Part shown: piece after piece, positions 25,543-32,843 of the stretch
Position numbering within the stretch: position 1 is the stretch's first letter
Layout of the letters: each line of letters opens with the position of its first letter
Source: Paraburkholderia polaris
GTDB lineage: Bacteria > Pseudomonadota > Gammaproteobacteria > Burkholderiales > Burkholderiaceae
Direction: 5' to 3'
Length of the DNA stretch: 64,000 bases
NCBI RefSeq assembly: GCF_012927345.1
Contig: NZ_JABBGJ010000023.1
Span: 1-64,000 of the forward strand
Program-made: the position numbers and the translations under genes
Notes under the pieces: generated by a model
What the model was told of the DNA's origin: nothing
Databases searched by the model: none
What the model saw: the letters and a program-made list of their open reading frames with translations, nothing else

Positions 25543-26298
25543 TTAAACGAACAGACGATCGGTGTTGACGAAGCCGCGCTCATTCTCGGGACAGGCGCAA
25601 CGGCAGGGATCGTCGGCCGGTACGGAGGCATCGGCGGCATACGCGCGGTACGCGATCAGCTTGACGGGCCTCGGTTCGTATTCGGAGGAAGGGTTCAACG
25701 GATGCGGTGCGCTCGAAAACGCGGCGAGCGTGTCCATTTCGAAACGCAGATCGAACGCTGCGCCGGCTTTCGAATGAGCCGTCACGAAGTTAAGCGAGCC
25801 GTCCTCGCCGATCGCCAGCTTGCTGAAAAAGTTGATATTGGCGACGAGGTCGCGCGCGCCGAGACCGTGCTTGGCCAGTTCGACCAGCAGGCTGTCGCGG
25901 CCGTTGCGGATCATCGCATTGCGATGTTGCTGATAGCGGGCCGCACCGTACTTGTCCGCGAACAGTTCGGCATCGCCGAGGCCGCCCAACGGATCGTGCC
26001 AGCCGAGGGTGTCGGCCGTGATCGAGGCGAGCACGCGGCCCATATCCGAATAGAGCACGTGACCGCGCGTCAAATGCGCGGTGTGTTGCGCCTTCAGCGT
26101 ATCGGCCATGTTGTAGCGTTCGAGCGGTTCATCGTGCCGGTAGAACACGGCGGCCAGATTAGCGCCGCCCTCGGGATCGACGATGCGCAGCGCAACGCCA
26201 CGGCGCAATACGCCGGACCAATGCGTACCGGCAGGAATCACGGTTTCCCACAGCACATGCGGGATCGGTGCGAGATCGACTGGGAGTTGCGTCGACAT
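25543..26298 (-). CDS. DUF1989 protein, carboxyguanidine deiminase subunit (urea amidolyase-associated protein 1)
   Basis: A 251-residue paralog of the next gene with LGWHDPLGGLGDAE (about 109-122) and NINFFSKLAI. The C-terminus carries a cysteine pair, CRCACPENE, typical of this subunit. It is the first gene of the guanidine operon. The start at 26298 has a GGAG site and lies just after the riboswitch; a frame open to 26460 would translate the riboswitch and is rejected. With its partner it should hydrolyse carboxyguanidine in the cytoplasm. Confidence 0.88.
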   Translation of the reverse strand: MSTQLPVDLAPIPHVLWETVIPAGTHWSGVLRRGVALRIVDPEGGANLAAVFYRHDEPLERYNMADTLKAQHTAHLTRGHVLYSDMGRVLASITADTLGWHDPLGGLGDAELFADKYGAARYQQHRNAMIRNGRDSLLVELAKHGLGARDLVANINFFSKLAIGEDGSLNFVTAHSKAGAAFDLRFEMDTLAAFSSAPHPLNPSSEYEPRPVKLIAYRAYAADASVPADDPCRCACPENERGFVNTDRLFV

Positions 26299-26351
26299 GG
26301 AGGCTCCAGGTATCGGTTGGGAAAAAGCATGAGAGGGCGATTGACCGACAT

Positions 26352-26508
26352 CGCGACCTCCCGGGCTTTTATCCCTCCGTGGAGCCTCGCCGGCGCCTTG
26401 AAAGAAGGTGAACGGCAAGACCGGATTGCTCTCGGACCAGACATCGTCTGCGCGCTTCAAAACCTTCTAAAAGTTTTTAAAGCGGTACGACCGGAACCCT
26501 AGCGATCC
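26352..26508 (-). promoter_or_regulatory. Guanidine-I (ykkC) riboswitch controlling the carboxylase operon
   Basis: Read on the minus strand it contains the class I consensus blocks in order: GCTAGGGTTCCGG (26503-26491), TCTGGTCCGAGAGC (about 26450-26436), ACGGAGGGATAAAAGCC and CCCGGGAGG (ending near 26357). These form the guanidine-binding core; binding turns on downstream genes. The variable P1a/P2 region is AT-rich. Only about 54 bases separate the core from the ATG at 26298, with a CTTTTT run, so the expression platform may act by termination or by hiding the ribosome binding site. Confidence 0.93.
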
Positions 26509-26550
26509 TGAAGATGATGCAAATTACTTCGCACCTCTCGCTGCGTAGCT

Positions 26551-26566
26551 AAGCGAGTTGCGTGCC
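26551..26566 (-). promoter_or_regulatory. Sigma54-type promoter candidate for the guanidine operon
   Basis: The minus strand reads TGGCACGCAACTCGCT: the -24 block TGGCAC is perfect, GG and GC are 10 bases apart, and the -12 block TCGCT differs from TTGCT at one base. The predicted start near 26541 lies about 30 bases before the riboswitch, a fitting distance. It has not been tested. Confidence 0.45.
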
Positions 26567-26763
26567 AGCGTGATGGTACGGAGGCCAAAAGTGCATCGTG
26601 ACAAGGGAATGCTGTCGGTGGCGCAATGCGGCGGGCTGGCGGTTGATCGGGTTGATGCCCCACGCACCACGGCTGAGGGCGAATCGGCACCAGTTGAATG
26701 CGCGAAGCACCATGATTGGGCTGCGTGCTCACGTGTCTCACGCAGCGTAGGGGCTCTGCACGA

Positions 26764-26779
26764 TGGCACGGTGTGTGCA
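26764..26779 (+). promoter_or_regulatory. Sigma54-type promoter with imperfect NtrC-like sites upstream
   Basis: TGGCACGGTGTGTGCA matches TGGCAC-N5-TTGCA at all but one base, with GG and GC 10 bases apart. Some 40-75 bases upstream are repeated GCACCA half-sites (about 26690 and 26707, the latter followed by TGGGCTGC), roughly like NtrC boxes. It points rightward into a region with only a 29-codon ORF. Confidence 0.5.
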
Positions 26780-26817
26780 AGATAAGGCGCCACATTCATT
26801 ACCTCCCTTATCCGACT

Positions 26818-26907
26818 ATGCTCACGCTTGCCACGCTTCGCCGCACGCTCTACACGCTGATGTCGGCACGGTTTATCGAACTGCAAAAGCAACGGCGCCG
26901 CTCGTAG
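26818..26907 (+). CDS. Very short ORF downstream of a sigma54-type promoter
   Basis: A 29-codon ORF starting about 28 bases after the predicted transcription start. It is a single basic amphipathic helix (LATLRRTLYTLMSARFIE followed by a K/R-rich tail), unlike the surrounding noise ORFs. No clear Shine-Dalgarno site precedes it. The transcript could instead be a small RNA that happens to contain this ORF. I recognise no family. Confidence 0.35.
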   Translation: MLTLATLRRTLYTLMSARFIELQKQRRRS

Positions 26908-26928
26908 ACGAGGCCGAGGGGGCGCCGT
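26892..26928 (+). terminator. Structured hairpin ending the short sigma54 transcript
   Basis: ACGGCGCC (26892-26899) pairs with GGCGCCGT (26921-26928), and an inner CTCG-TAGA-CGAG hairpin (26901-26912) fills the loop. It overlaps the stop codon of the 29-codon ORF. No U-run follows, so it may be an RNA-stabilising structure rather than a classical terminator. Confidence 0.4.
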
Positions 26929-27077
26929 GATCGTGGACCTCTCATGCTTTGCGCGCAGGTTCCAATTATTTAGCCTTTACCAAGCGGCCTCACCAGTCAG
27001 CATCCCGCTCGGCGGCGGCTAGCGCGCCTGTTAGAGCGGCCGCCCATGTCGCCGAACCATGGGTCAACGCGACTTCA

Positions 27078-28139
27078 CTAAGCAACATCCTGCTCAGCAC
27101 CCGCATACCGAGCCTGTTGCCCAAAGCTCGCCAAACCCTTCGACCCCTCCGGCAACACCAGCTCACCGCGTTCGAGACGCTGCTTCAAATAGGTAAAGCT
27201 CTGGGCCGTCTGTGCGAACAGATGGTCGCCCGCCGATACCGGCGGGTATTTCGCCACCGCCTCGGGGGTCGCGAACTGCGGCAGCGGTGCGACCACCGTG
27301 TGGTAGTCGCAGGCGAAGAAGAGCGGAAACGAGTAGCGCTCTTCCCTCACCTTGCGCACGCGATGTGACGTCGCCACGTACGTGCCGCCCGTCCATACCT
27401 CCAGCATGTCGCCGATGTTCACGACGAACGCGTTGTCGACCGGCGGCGCGTCGATCCACTCACCCTCGCCGTTCATCACTTCGAGACCGGCGGCTGTCGG
27501 CAGCAGGATCGTGAAGCACTCGTAGTCGGTATGCGCGCCGATGCCAGGCCGGTCTTCCGCGGACGGGTCGAAGGGATAGTGAAGCAGGCGCAACTGGCTC
27601 GGCGGCTTCTGCAAATACCTGTCGAAATGCGTTTCCGGCAAGCCGAGTGCGAGCGAGAAGCCACGGAACAACGCGCGGCCGAGCGCGAACGCCGCGTCGT
27701 AATAGCCGCCGATCGCTTCACGAAAACCTGGCTGGTCAGGCCACATATTGGGCCCAAGCATCGGCGTGCCGGCTTTGACGTCGGGGTCGTCGGGCGGCAG
27801 CTCCCGGCCTGTGTCGAACCCTTCCTTCCTGTCGCGCTTGCCGCCCGCGAAAACTTCTTCACCTTCAGGCACATAGCCGCGATGTGCGGTCGATTTGCCG
27901 ATGTAATAGCGCATCTTCCAGTCGTCGGGGGCGGCGAAGAACTGCTTTGCCTGTTCGATTAGCGCAGCTTGCTGTGCGCGTGAGACCTGATGGCCGGTGA
28001 CGTAGAAAAAGCCTGCGTCACGCGCTGCGCGGTCGAGTTCGCGCGCGGTCGCAAGACGCTGGTCCGGGTCATCGCTAAAGAGGCCGCTGACGTCGACGAC
28101 AGGCAGGCGGTCGAAACGGGTGTGGATTTGTTGGCGCAT
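27078..28139 (-). CDS. Isopenicillin-N-synthase-like 2-oxoglutarate/Fe(II) oxygenase
   Basis: A 353-residue non-heme iron oxygenase. The N-terminal DIOX_N-like domain (LPVVDVSGLF...AGFFYVTGH) is followed by the jelly-roll with the iron triad H-x-D (GAHTDYE, about 202) and distal His (TSHRV, about 258), and the 2-oxoglutarate-binding arginine RYS in ERYSFPLFF (about 269). It is encoded between two guanidine-responsive operons but not behind a riboswitch. Relatives act on amino acids, nucleobases and secondary metabolites; the substrate here is unknown. It probably forms an operon with the TIM-barrel gene 64 bases upstream. Confidence 0.88.
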   Translation of the reverse strand: MRQQIHTRFDRLPVVDVSGLFSDDPDQRLATARELDRAARDAGFFYVTGHQVSRAQQAALIEQAKQFFAAPDDWKMRYYIGKSTAHRGYVPEGEEVFAGGKRDRKEGFDTGRELPPDDPDVKAGTPMLGPNMWPDQPGFREAIGGYYDAAFALGRALFRGFSLALGLPETHFDRYLQKPPSQLRLLHYPFDPSAEDRPGIGAHTDYECFTILLPTAAGLEVMNGEGEWIDAPPVDNAFVVNIGDMLEVWTGGTYVATSHRVRKVREERYSFPLFFACDYHTVVAPLPQFATPEAVAKYPPVSAGDHLFAQTAQSFTYLKQRLERGELVLPEGSKGLASFGQQARYAGAEQDVA

Positions 28140-28203
28140 GAGGTTTGCCTATATGGGCTGCGGTTCGACGGGCGATTGAGTCGGCGAATGCATTTGCGTT
28201 GGG

Positions 28204-29094
28204 TTACGCATTTGCGGTTCGGCTTGCAAGCCGAACCGCGCCACGCGCCTCGCGTCCCGCAAGAAACGCCGCGAGATGGCGTCGCTCTTCACGCCCCATC
28301 CACGTATTGATCTCCCACAGATCGGCCACCGGCGCATTCGTGAAAGGCAACGTGTGCAGATAGCCATCGGGGCCGAACTCGGGTGTCATCGTCGTAGTCG
28401 TGTAGCCATTTTCGATCTGTGCGCTCCACAGCGCCTCCCAGATCCGCTGGTGCGAGGCGAGGCAGTCCGCGTATTCGGGCGCTGCCGGATGCGGAACCTG
28501 CGGACCTTGCGGATAGCCTACACGCCCGTGCAGGTGATGCGCATGTGGCGCAAGCTCGAGAATCGTGTCCCACTCGCCGTCGAGCAGACGCTCGCACACC
28601 GACACCCAATGGCTGAAGTCGCATGTCAGCTTCAGTTCTGGCACGACGCGCGCGACATCGCGGGTAATCCATGGGTTGTAGAACGAGCGGCCGCGATGCG
28701 TCTCGAAGCTGCAGATCACCTCGTGCCTCGCTGCGATCTCAACGGCACGCGCGAAGAAGTCCACTTGCGTGGCGGCCGGCCACGCGTCGCAGCCTGCCAT
28801 GACGTTGAAGAAGCGTGGCTTGAGCGGCTTGCCCCACACGATCTTTTCCTCGAAGTCGCGCAGGTGGTCCGCCGGCGTGGCGGACCGTTCCGGCACATAA
28901 CTGCCCGCTGTCGTGATCTCCGCGATGAACGGCAGGCGCTCGTCGGCAATGGCCAGCGCAAAAGCTTCACGCTCAGCGCCGCCCGCCGGAACCGGCGCTT
29001 CGATTCCGTCGAAGCCGGCGGCGCGCACCAGCGGTGCGGCATCATGCGGACCGCCTTCGAATCCCCAGAACGTCTTGAACAGTTCGAATTTCAT
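28204..29094 (-). CDS. Sugar-phosphate isomerase/epimerase-like TIM-barrel protein
   Basis: A 296-residue xylose-isomerase-like TIM barrel. Visible strands and metal ligands include GFDGIEAPVP (about 27-36), ICSFETHRGR (about 132), LTCDFSHWVSV (about 158) and HHLHGRVGYPQG (about 187). Relatives isomerise or epimerise sugars, inositols or hydroxypyruvate, or cleave ketoacids. The start at 29094 follows GGAGAG. It is first in a two-gene operon with the oxygenase, suggesting consecutive steps. A divergent winged-helix gene and a palindrome lie upstream. Confidence 0.82.
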   Translation of the reverse strand: MKFELFKTFWGFEGGPHDAAPLVRAAGFDGIEAPVPAGGAEREAFALAIADERLPFIAEITTAGSYVPERSATPADHLRDFEEKIVWGKPLKPRFFNVMAGCDAWPAATQVDFFARAVEIAARHEVICSFETHRGRSFYNPWITRDVARVVPELKLTCDFSHWVSVCERLLDGEWDTILELAPHAHHLHGRVGYPQGPQVPHPAAPEYADCLASHQRIWEALWSAQIENGYTTTTMTPEFGPDGYLHTLPFTNAPVADLWEINTWMGREERRHLAAFLAGREARGAVRLASRTANA

Positions 29095-29116
29095 CGTCTC
29101 TCCAATTACATGCAAA

Positions 29117-29128
29117 ATTGCATGCAAT
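29117..29128. promoter_or_regulatory. Palindromic operator candidate between isomerase and winged-helix genes
   Basis: ATTGCATGCAAT is a perfect 12-base palindrome, with a further TGCAAAATTGCA overlapping on its left. It is 23 bases before the isomerase ATG, in the divergent promoter region. The 122-residue winged-helix protein encoded to the right is the obvious candidate binder. Confidence 0.45.
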
Positions 29129-29250
29129 AGTACACACGAAATTCCTTAGTCAATAAAATATCTTTGCGTCGCCATGCATAATCCAGGCGCGCCCGATTTC
29201 CGGCGCGATTAGCACTTAAACTGTGCATCCCTCCTCCTCGTGGTGAATCG

Positions 29251-29619
29251 ATGAAGAAGAAACTTGCGCGTCACAAGGGGCAAGCTGTCGCGCGCGCCAT
29301 TCTCGACATGGACTGGCAGTGGTCCTCGCATTTCGGCGACTTGGGGCTGAACGACCTCAACTACAGCGATCTGTTTTGCCGGATGTGGGTCGAGCCGGAA
29401 AATGACTTCGCCAAGACGGCGCTCTACGACTTCATGCCTGGCGTGAGCCGCCGCACCGCGGTTCGCTACGTGCAGGAGCTGATCGACGCCGGCTGGCTGC
29501 TGGAGACGGGTTCCGAAGCGGATCGCCGCATCAAGCAGGTCAGTCTTGCGGCCTCGATCGAGGAACGCCTCGAGCAGTTTCTCGCCTACGTCCATCAGCG
29601 TTTCGCCACGCTGGATTGA
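29251..29619 (+). CDS. Small winged-helix (MarR-like) regulator, putative
   Basis: A 122-residue protein. The middle (SRRTAVRYVQELIDAGWLLETGSEADRRIKQVSL, about 70-103) has the look of a winged helix: recognition helix, turn and a beta wing ending in a basic patch. The N-terminal half (ILDMDWQWSSHFGDLGLNDL) has no motif I know. It is divergent from the isomerase/oxygenase operon, which it may control. Function is inferred from fold-like features only. Confidence 0.6.
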   Translation: MKKKLARHKGQAVARAILDMDWQWSSHFGDLGLNDLNYSDLFCRMWVEPENDFAKTALYDFMPGVSRRTAVRYVQELIDAGWLLETGSEADRRIKQVSLAASIEERLEQFLAYVHQRFATLD

Positions 29620-29686
29620 ACCTTTGAGGCCATGTTTGCGCTGAAACATTCGCATAACAGCGGTTCGAAATATCGACCACTCCGGC

Positions 29687-29702
29687 TGGCATATTTCTCG
29701 CT
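29687..29702 (+). promoter_or_regulatory. Sigma54-type promoter candidate before the second riboswitch
   Basis: TGGCATATTTCTCGCT has GG and GC 10 bases apart and shares the TCGCT -12 block with the candidate at 26551-26566 that serves the other guanidine operon. The predicted start near 29713 lies about 30 bases before the riboswitch core. It is suggestive but unproven. Confidence 0.4.
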
Positions 29703-29742
29703 AGATTAATTGCCGAGAGGTGCGGCAGCGTCGCATCTTAGG

Positions 29743-29880
29743 GATGCTAGGGTTCCGGTTCGCAAGAATGTCTGGTCCGAGAGCAGCCCGGTGCACCGGT
29801 TCGTTCGATTCGAGCGTGACTCGAAGGCGAGCGCCAGTTGCACTACACGGCGGGACAAAAGCCCGGGAGATTGGCGATAG
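29743..29880 (+). promoter_or_regulatory. Guanidine-I (ykkC) riboswitch controlling the substrate-binding protein
   Basis: It contains the class I blocks in order: GCTAGGGTTCCGG (29746-29758), TCTGGTCCGAGAGC (about 29770-29783), and ACGGCGGGACAAAAGCCCGGGAGA (split here as 29847-29870). These are the conserved guanidine-binding elements. The 3' conserved strand can pair instead with a downstream segment to make a terminator, so guanidine should relieve termination. Confidence 0.95.
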
Positions 29881-29928
29881 CAATGTCTATCGTGCCTCTC
29901 CGTGGCCGGCTTTTGTCTCCCGCAGTTT
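29852..29928 (+). terminator. Riboswitch expression platform (conditional terminator)
   Basis: GGGACAAAAGCC (29852-29863, part of the ligand-binding core) pairs with GGCTTTTGTCTCCC (29908-29921) with a two-base bulge. The stem continues with GGAGA/TCTCC (29866-29870 and 29897-29901) and CGATAG/CTATCG (29875-29880 and 29887-29892). A GCAGTTTTC tail follows. Forming this long hairpin consumes the aptamer, the classical mutually exclusive arrangement. Confidence 0.8.
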
Positions 29929-30044
29929 TCGCGCAGTGTCCGCACCGTTCGGATTCTCGCGGGAACCGGTCATGTTGTTTTATCGCGCAGTCGCCGCGCG
30001 ATCCAACTCAACAATCGCAATTGACCGGTCTCCTGGAGAAAACG

Positions 30045-31097
30045 ATGAAACGCTTCGAATCCGCCCGTAAGTCCCTCACCCCATTGAACAGCCTTGCCTC
30101 GTCGCGCCGCGTGCGTGGCGCGATCGCCAGCGCTGCCGCCGCGCTTGCTATTGGTTTCACCGGTTTCGCTGCTGCACCCGCTCAAGCGGCCGCGCCCCTC
30201 GCCATCGGCTATAGCGACTGGCCCGGCTTCGTCGCCTTCCAGATTGCCATCGACAAAGGCTGGTTCAAGGAAGCCGGCGTGGATGTCAATTTCCAGTGGT
30301 TCGACTACTCGGCCTCGCTCGATGCGTTCTCCGCCGGCAAGCTCGACGCGGTCGGCGCGACCAACGGCGATGCGCTGGTCACCGGTGCAAGCGGCGCCAA
30401 AAACGTGATGATTCTCCTGACCGATTACTCGAGCGGCAACGACATGATCGTGGCCAAGCCGCCCATCCGCACGGTCGATGGACTCAAGGGCAAAAAGGTC
30501 GGTGTCGAAATGGGTCTGGTCGATCACCTGCTGCTGGACACGGCGCTCGAGAAGCATGCGCTCAAGGAATCGGACATCCAGCTCGTCAACGCGAAGACGA
30601 ACGAGTTGCCGCAGGTGTTGGCGTCGTCCAACGACGTCGCCGCAGTCGGCGCATGGCAGCCGAACGCGGGCGAAGCGCTCAAGCGCGTGCCTGGCTCACG
30701 TCCGATCTTCACCTCGGCGGACGCGCCGGGCCTGATCTACGACGCGATCACGGTCAACCCGGTCAGTCTGCAGTCGCGCAAGGCCGACTGGGCCAAGGTG
30801 ATCAAGGTCTGGTATCGCTGCGTGGCCTACATCAACGATCCGAAGACGCAACCGGATGCCGTGAAGATCATGTCCGCGCGCGTCGGCCTGACGCCGGCCC
30901 AGTATCTGCCGTTGCTGAAAGGCACGCACCTGCTCGACGCGGCGGCGGCCAGGAAGGCCTTCGTCAAGGGTGATGGGCTGGACTCAGTGTACGGTTCGAG
31001 CGTGAACGCGGACAAGTTCAACGTGCGCAACGCGGTCTACAAGCAGGCGCAGAACGTCAATGCCTATCTCGACCCGGCGCTGACCAACGCGCCGTAA
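30045..31097 (+). CDS. ABC importer substrate-binding protein of the guanidine locus
   Basis: A 350-residue periplasmic binding protein of the nitrate/taurine (NMT1-like) type. The signal peptide spans about 1-49 with a long basic start and the end AAAPAQAAA. The mature part has the family start IGYSDWPGFVAFQIAIDKGW and the usual two-lobe pattern (KKVGVEMGLVDHLLLDTAL). It starts at 30045 after CTGGAGAAAACG. Placement behind its own guanidine riboswitch and absence of a permease beside it indicate it serves the ABC pair at 19138-21104. The ligand is inferred to be guanidine. Confidence 0.88.
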   Translation: MKRFESARKSLTPLNSLASSRRVRGAIASAAAALAIGFTGFAAAPAQAAAPLAIGYSDWPGFVAFQIAIDKGWFKEAGVDVNFQWFDYSASLDAFSAGKLDAVGATNGDALVTGASGAKNVMILLTDYSSGNDMIVAKPPIRTVDGLKGKKVGVEMGLVDHLLLDTALEKHALKESDIQLVNAKTNELPQVLASSNDVAAVGAWQPNAGEALKRVPGSRPIFTSADAPGLIYDAITVNPVSLQSRKADWAKVIKVWYRCVAYINDPKTQPDAVKIMSARVGLTPAQYLPLLKGTHLLDAAAARKAFVKGDGLDSVYGSSVNADKFNVRNAVYKQAQNVNAYLDPALTNAP

Positions 31098-31107
31098 GGC
31101 GCTCGCG

Positions 31108-31137
31108 GCGGCCTGACTGCGCCGGCAGTCAGGCCGC
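31108..31137 (+). terminator. Strong hairpin after the substrate-binding protein gene
   Basis: A perfect 13-base stem, GCGGCCTGACTGC / GCAGTCAGGCCGC, with a 4-base loop, begins 10 bases after the stop codon. No T-run follows, so it would need Rho or act as a transcript 3'-end stabiliser. Confidence 0.65.
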
Positions 31138-31232
31138 TCCAGTCAGACACGGTAATATGAGCGGCAGCACGCGCCGCCGCTTAACACACGCGATTCGTTG
31201 CGGCGCAGGAGGACGGCCACAAGGAGGCAATC

Positions 31233-31640
31233 GTGTATAAAAACCGCTCTTGCTATCGCCCCCTGCGCGCCCTGCTCACGCTGGCGCCTTTGCTGGTGCT
31301 TGTGCTGCTGGCCCAGCCACGGCCCGCGTCAGCTAGCGAGGACGGCGCCAACGGCAGCGCGGAAGCCGCGGGCCAACGTGCCCGCTTCGCCAAAGAATTC
31401 TGCGGAGGATCCGCGCAGGACGTGGCCGAGTACAAGGAGAAACTCAGAAAGGTTCTCACCGAAGCCAGCCAGTTCGATACGCGCTGGCAAACGGGCTGGC
31501 GGCGCGGGGATAGCGATGCGATCCAGATGCGCTCGCTGCAACTCAGTTCCCCGTCGGAATTCGCGGTGCGGGTCAAAGGCAATTGCGAACGCATCAAATG
31601 GCAGGCCGATAACTCGCTCCGGGTACGCCCGCCCAAGTAG
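31233..31640 (+). CDS. Small secreted protein, hypothetical
   Basis: A 135-residue protein with a GTG start behind an excellent AAGGAGGCAATC site. The signal peptide (about 1-35) has a hydrophobic core LLTLAPLLVLVLLAQ and ends PASASE. The mature region has two cysteines (FCGGSAQDVAEYK and GNCERIKWQ) that could form a disulfide. I know no named family. It lies upstream of the MreB paralog in the same direction, 122 bases apart. Confidence 0.7.
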   Translation: MYKNRSCYRPLRALLTLAPLLVLVLLAQPRPASASEDGANGSAEAAGQRARFAKEFCGGSAQDVAEYKEKLRKVLTEASQFDTRWQTGWRRGDSDAIQMRSLQLSSPSEFAVRVKGNCERIKWQADNSLRVRPPK

Positions 31641-31762
31641 GCCTCCGCGCGAAACTGTTATTCTTCCCCCTCTCCCGACCGTCAACCGGTCGCCTGCCGC
31701 CTCCGGGCGGCATTCCCAAGCGGCGCGCTCGCGCGCCCGGCATCAGCGAGACAGGAATTTGC

Positions 31763-32806
31763 ATGTTTGGTTTTCTGCGCGGCTATTTTTCCAACGACCT
31801 GGCAATCGACCTCGGCACGTCGAACACCCTGATCTACATGCGTGGTAAGGGCATCGTGCTGGACGAACCCTCGGTGGTCTCGATCCGTCAGGAAGGCGGC
31901 CCCAACGGCAAGAAGATCATTCTGGCCGTCGGCAAGGAAGCAAAACAGATGCTCGGCAAGGTGCCGGGCAATATCGAGGCGATCCGCCCGATGAAGGACG
32001 GCGTGATCGCCGACTTCAACATCACCCAGCAGATGATCAAGCGCTTCATCCAGATGGCGCACGAGTCGCGGATGTTCGCGCCGTCGCCGCGCATCATCAT
32101 CTGCGTGCCGTGCGGCTCGACTCAGGTCGAGCGGCGCGCGATCAAGGAAGCCGCGCATAGCGCGGGCGCCTCGCAGGTCTACCTGATCGAAGAGCCGATG
32201 GCCGCGGCCACCGGCGCCGGGTTGCCCGTCTCCGAGGCGACCGGTTCGATGGTGGTCGACATCGGCGGCGGCACGACCGAAGTGGGCGTGATCTCGCTCG
32301 GCGGCATCGTGTACAAGGGTTCGGTGCGCGTGGGCGGCGACAAGTTCGACGATGCGATCGTCAACTACATTCGCCGCAACTACGGGATGCTGATCGGCGA
32401 ACAGACCGCCGAGGTGATCAAGAAGGAAATCGGCTCCGCCTTTCCGGGCTCCGAAGTCAAGGAGATGGAGGTCAAGGGCCGCAACATGTCCGAGGGCATT
32501 CCGCGCAGCTTCACGGTGTCCAGCAACGAGATTCTTGAAGCGCTTACCGATCCGCTGAATCAGATCGTCTCGGCGGTGAAGATCGCGCTCGAACAGACGC
32601 CGCCGGAACTGGGCGCCGACATCGCCGAGCGCGGCATCATGCTGGCGGGCGGCGGCGCGTTGCTGCGCGATCTGGACCGCCTGCTTGCGGAAGAAACCGG
32701 CCTGCCGGTGTTCGTCGCCGAGGCGCCGCTGACCTGTGTGGTGCGCGGCTCGGGGATGGCGCTGGAGCGGATGGACAAATTCGGCGGGGCGTTTTCGTAC
32801 GAGTAA
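31763..32806 (+). CDS. mreB: MreB paralog (bacterial actin, rod-shape protein)
   Basis: A 347-residue actin-like ATPase: phosphate-1 loop DLAIDLGTSNTLIYM (about 12-26), phosphate-2 VVDIGGGTTEVGVISLGG (about 160-177), and adenosine motif MLAGGGALLRDLD (about 293). The length equals that of chromosomal MreB. The usual mreC, mreD, mrdA and rodA neighbours are absent, so this is an orphan copy, which burkholderias can carry besides the main mre operon. It may polymerise independently or with the primary MreB on the membrane (N-terminal MFGFLRGYF is a plausible membrane-binding start). Confidence 0.9.
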   Translation: MFGFLRGYFSNDLAIDLGTSNTLIYMRGKGIVLDEPSVVSIRQEGGPNGKKIILAVGKEAKQMLGKVPGNIEAIRPMKDGVIADFNITQQMIKRFIQMAHESRMFAPSPRIIICVPCGSTQVERRAIKEAAHSAGASQVYLIEEPMAAATGAGLPVSEATGSMVVDIGGGTTEVGVISLGGIVYKGSVRVGGDKFDDAIVNYIRRNYGMLIGEQTAEVIKKEIGSAFPGSEVKEMEVKGRNMSEGIPRSFTVSSNEILEALTDPLNQIVSAVKIALEQTPPELGADIAERGIMLAGGGALLRDLDRLLAEETGLPVFVAEAPLTCVVRGSGMALERMDKFGGAFSYE

Positions 32807-32822
32807 GCTCGCCTCGCGAACG

Positions 32823-32843
32823 ACGGCTTACGAGGCCGTTTTT
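32823..32843 (+). terminator. Probable terminator of the MreB paralog gene
   Basis: ACGGC-TTACGAG-GCCGT is followed by a T-run starting 16 bases after the stop codon. It overlaps the 3' end of the truncated SDR gene on the other strand. Confidence 0.5.

Noticed and set aside
26299..26460. Longer N-terminus for the first DUF1989 protein
   Set aside because: This stretch is the guanidine riboswitch and leader; translation from 26298 has its own GGAG site and begins the homology.
29838..30044. Longer N-terminus for the guanidine-locus binding protein
   Set aside because: It would translate the riboswitch terminator; the signal peptide begins at 30045.
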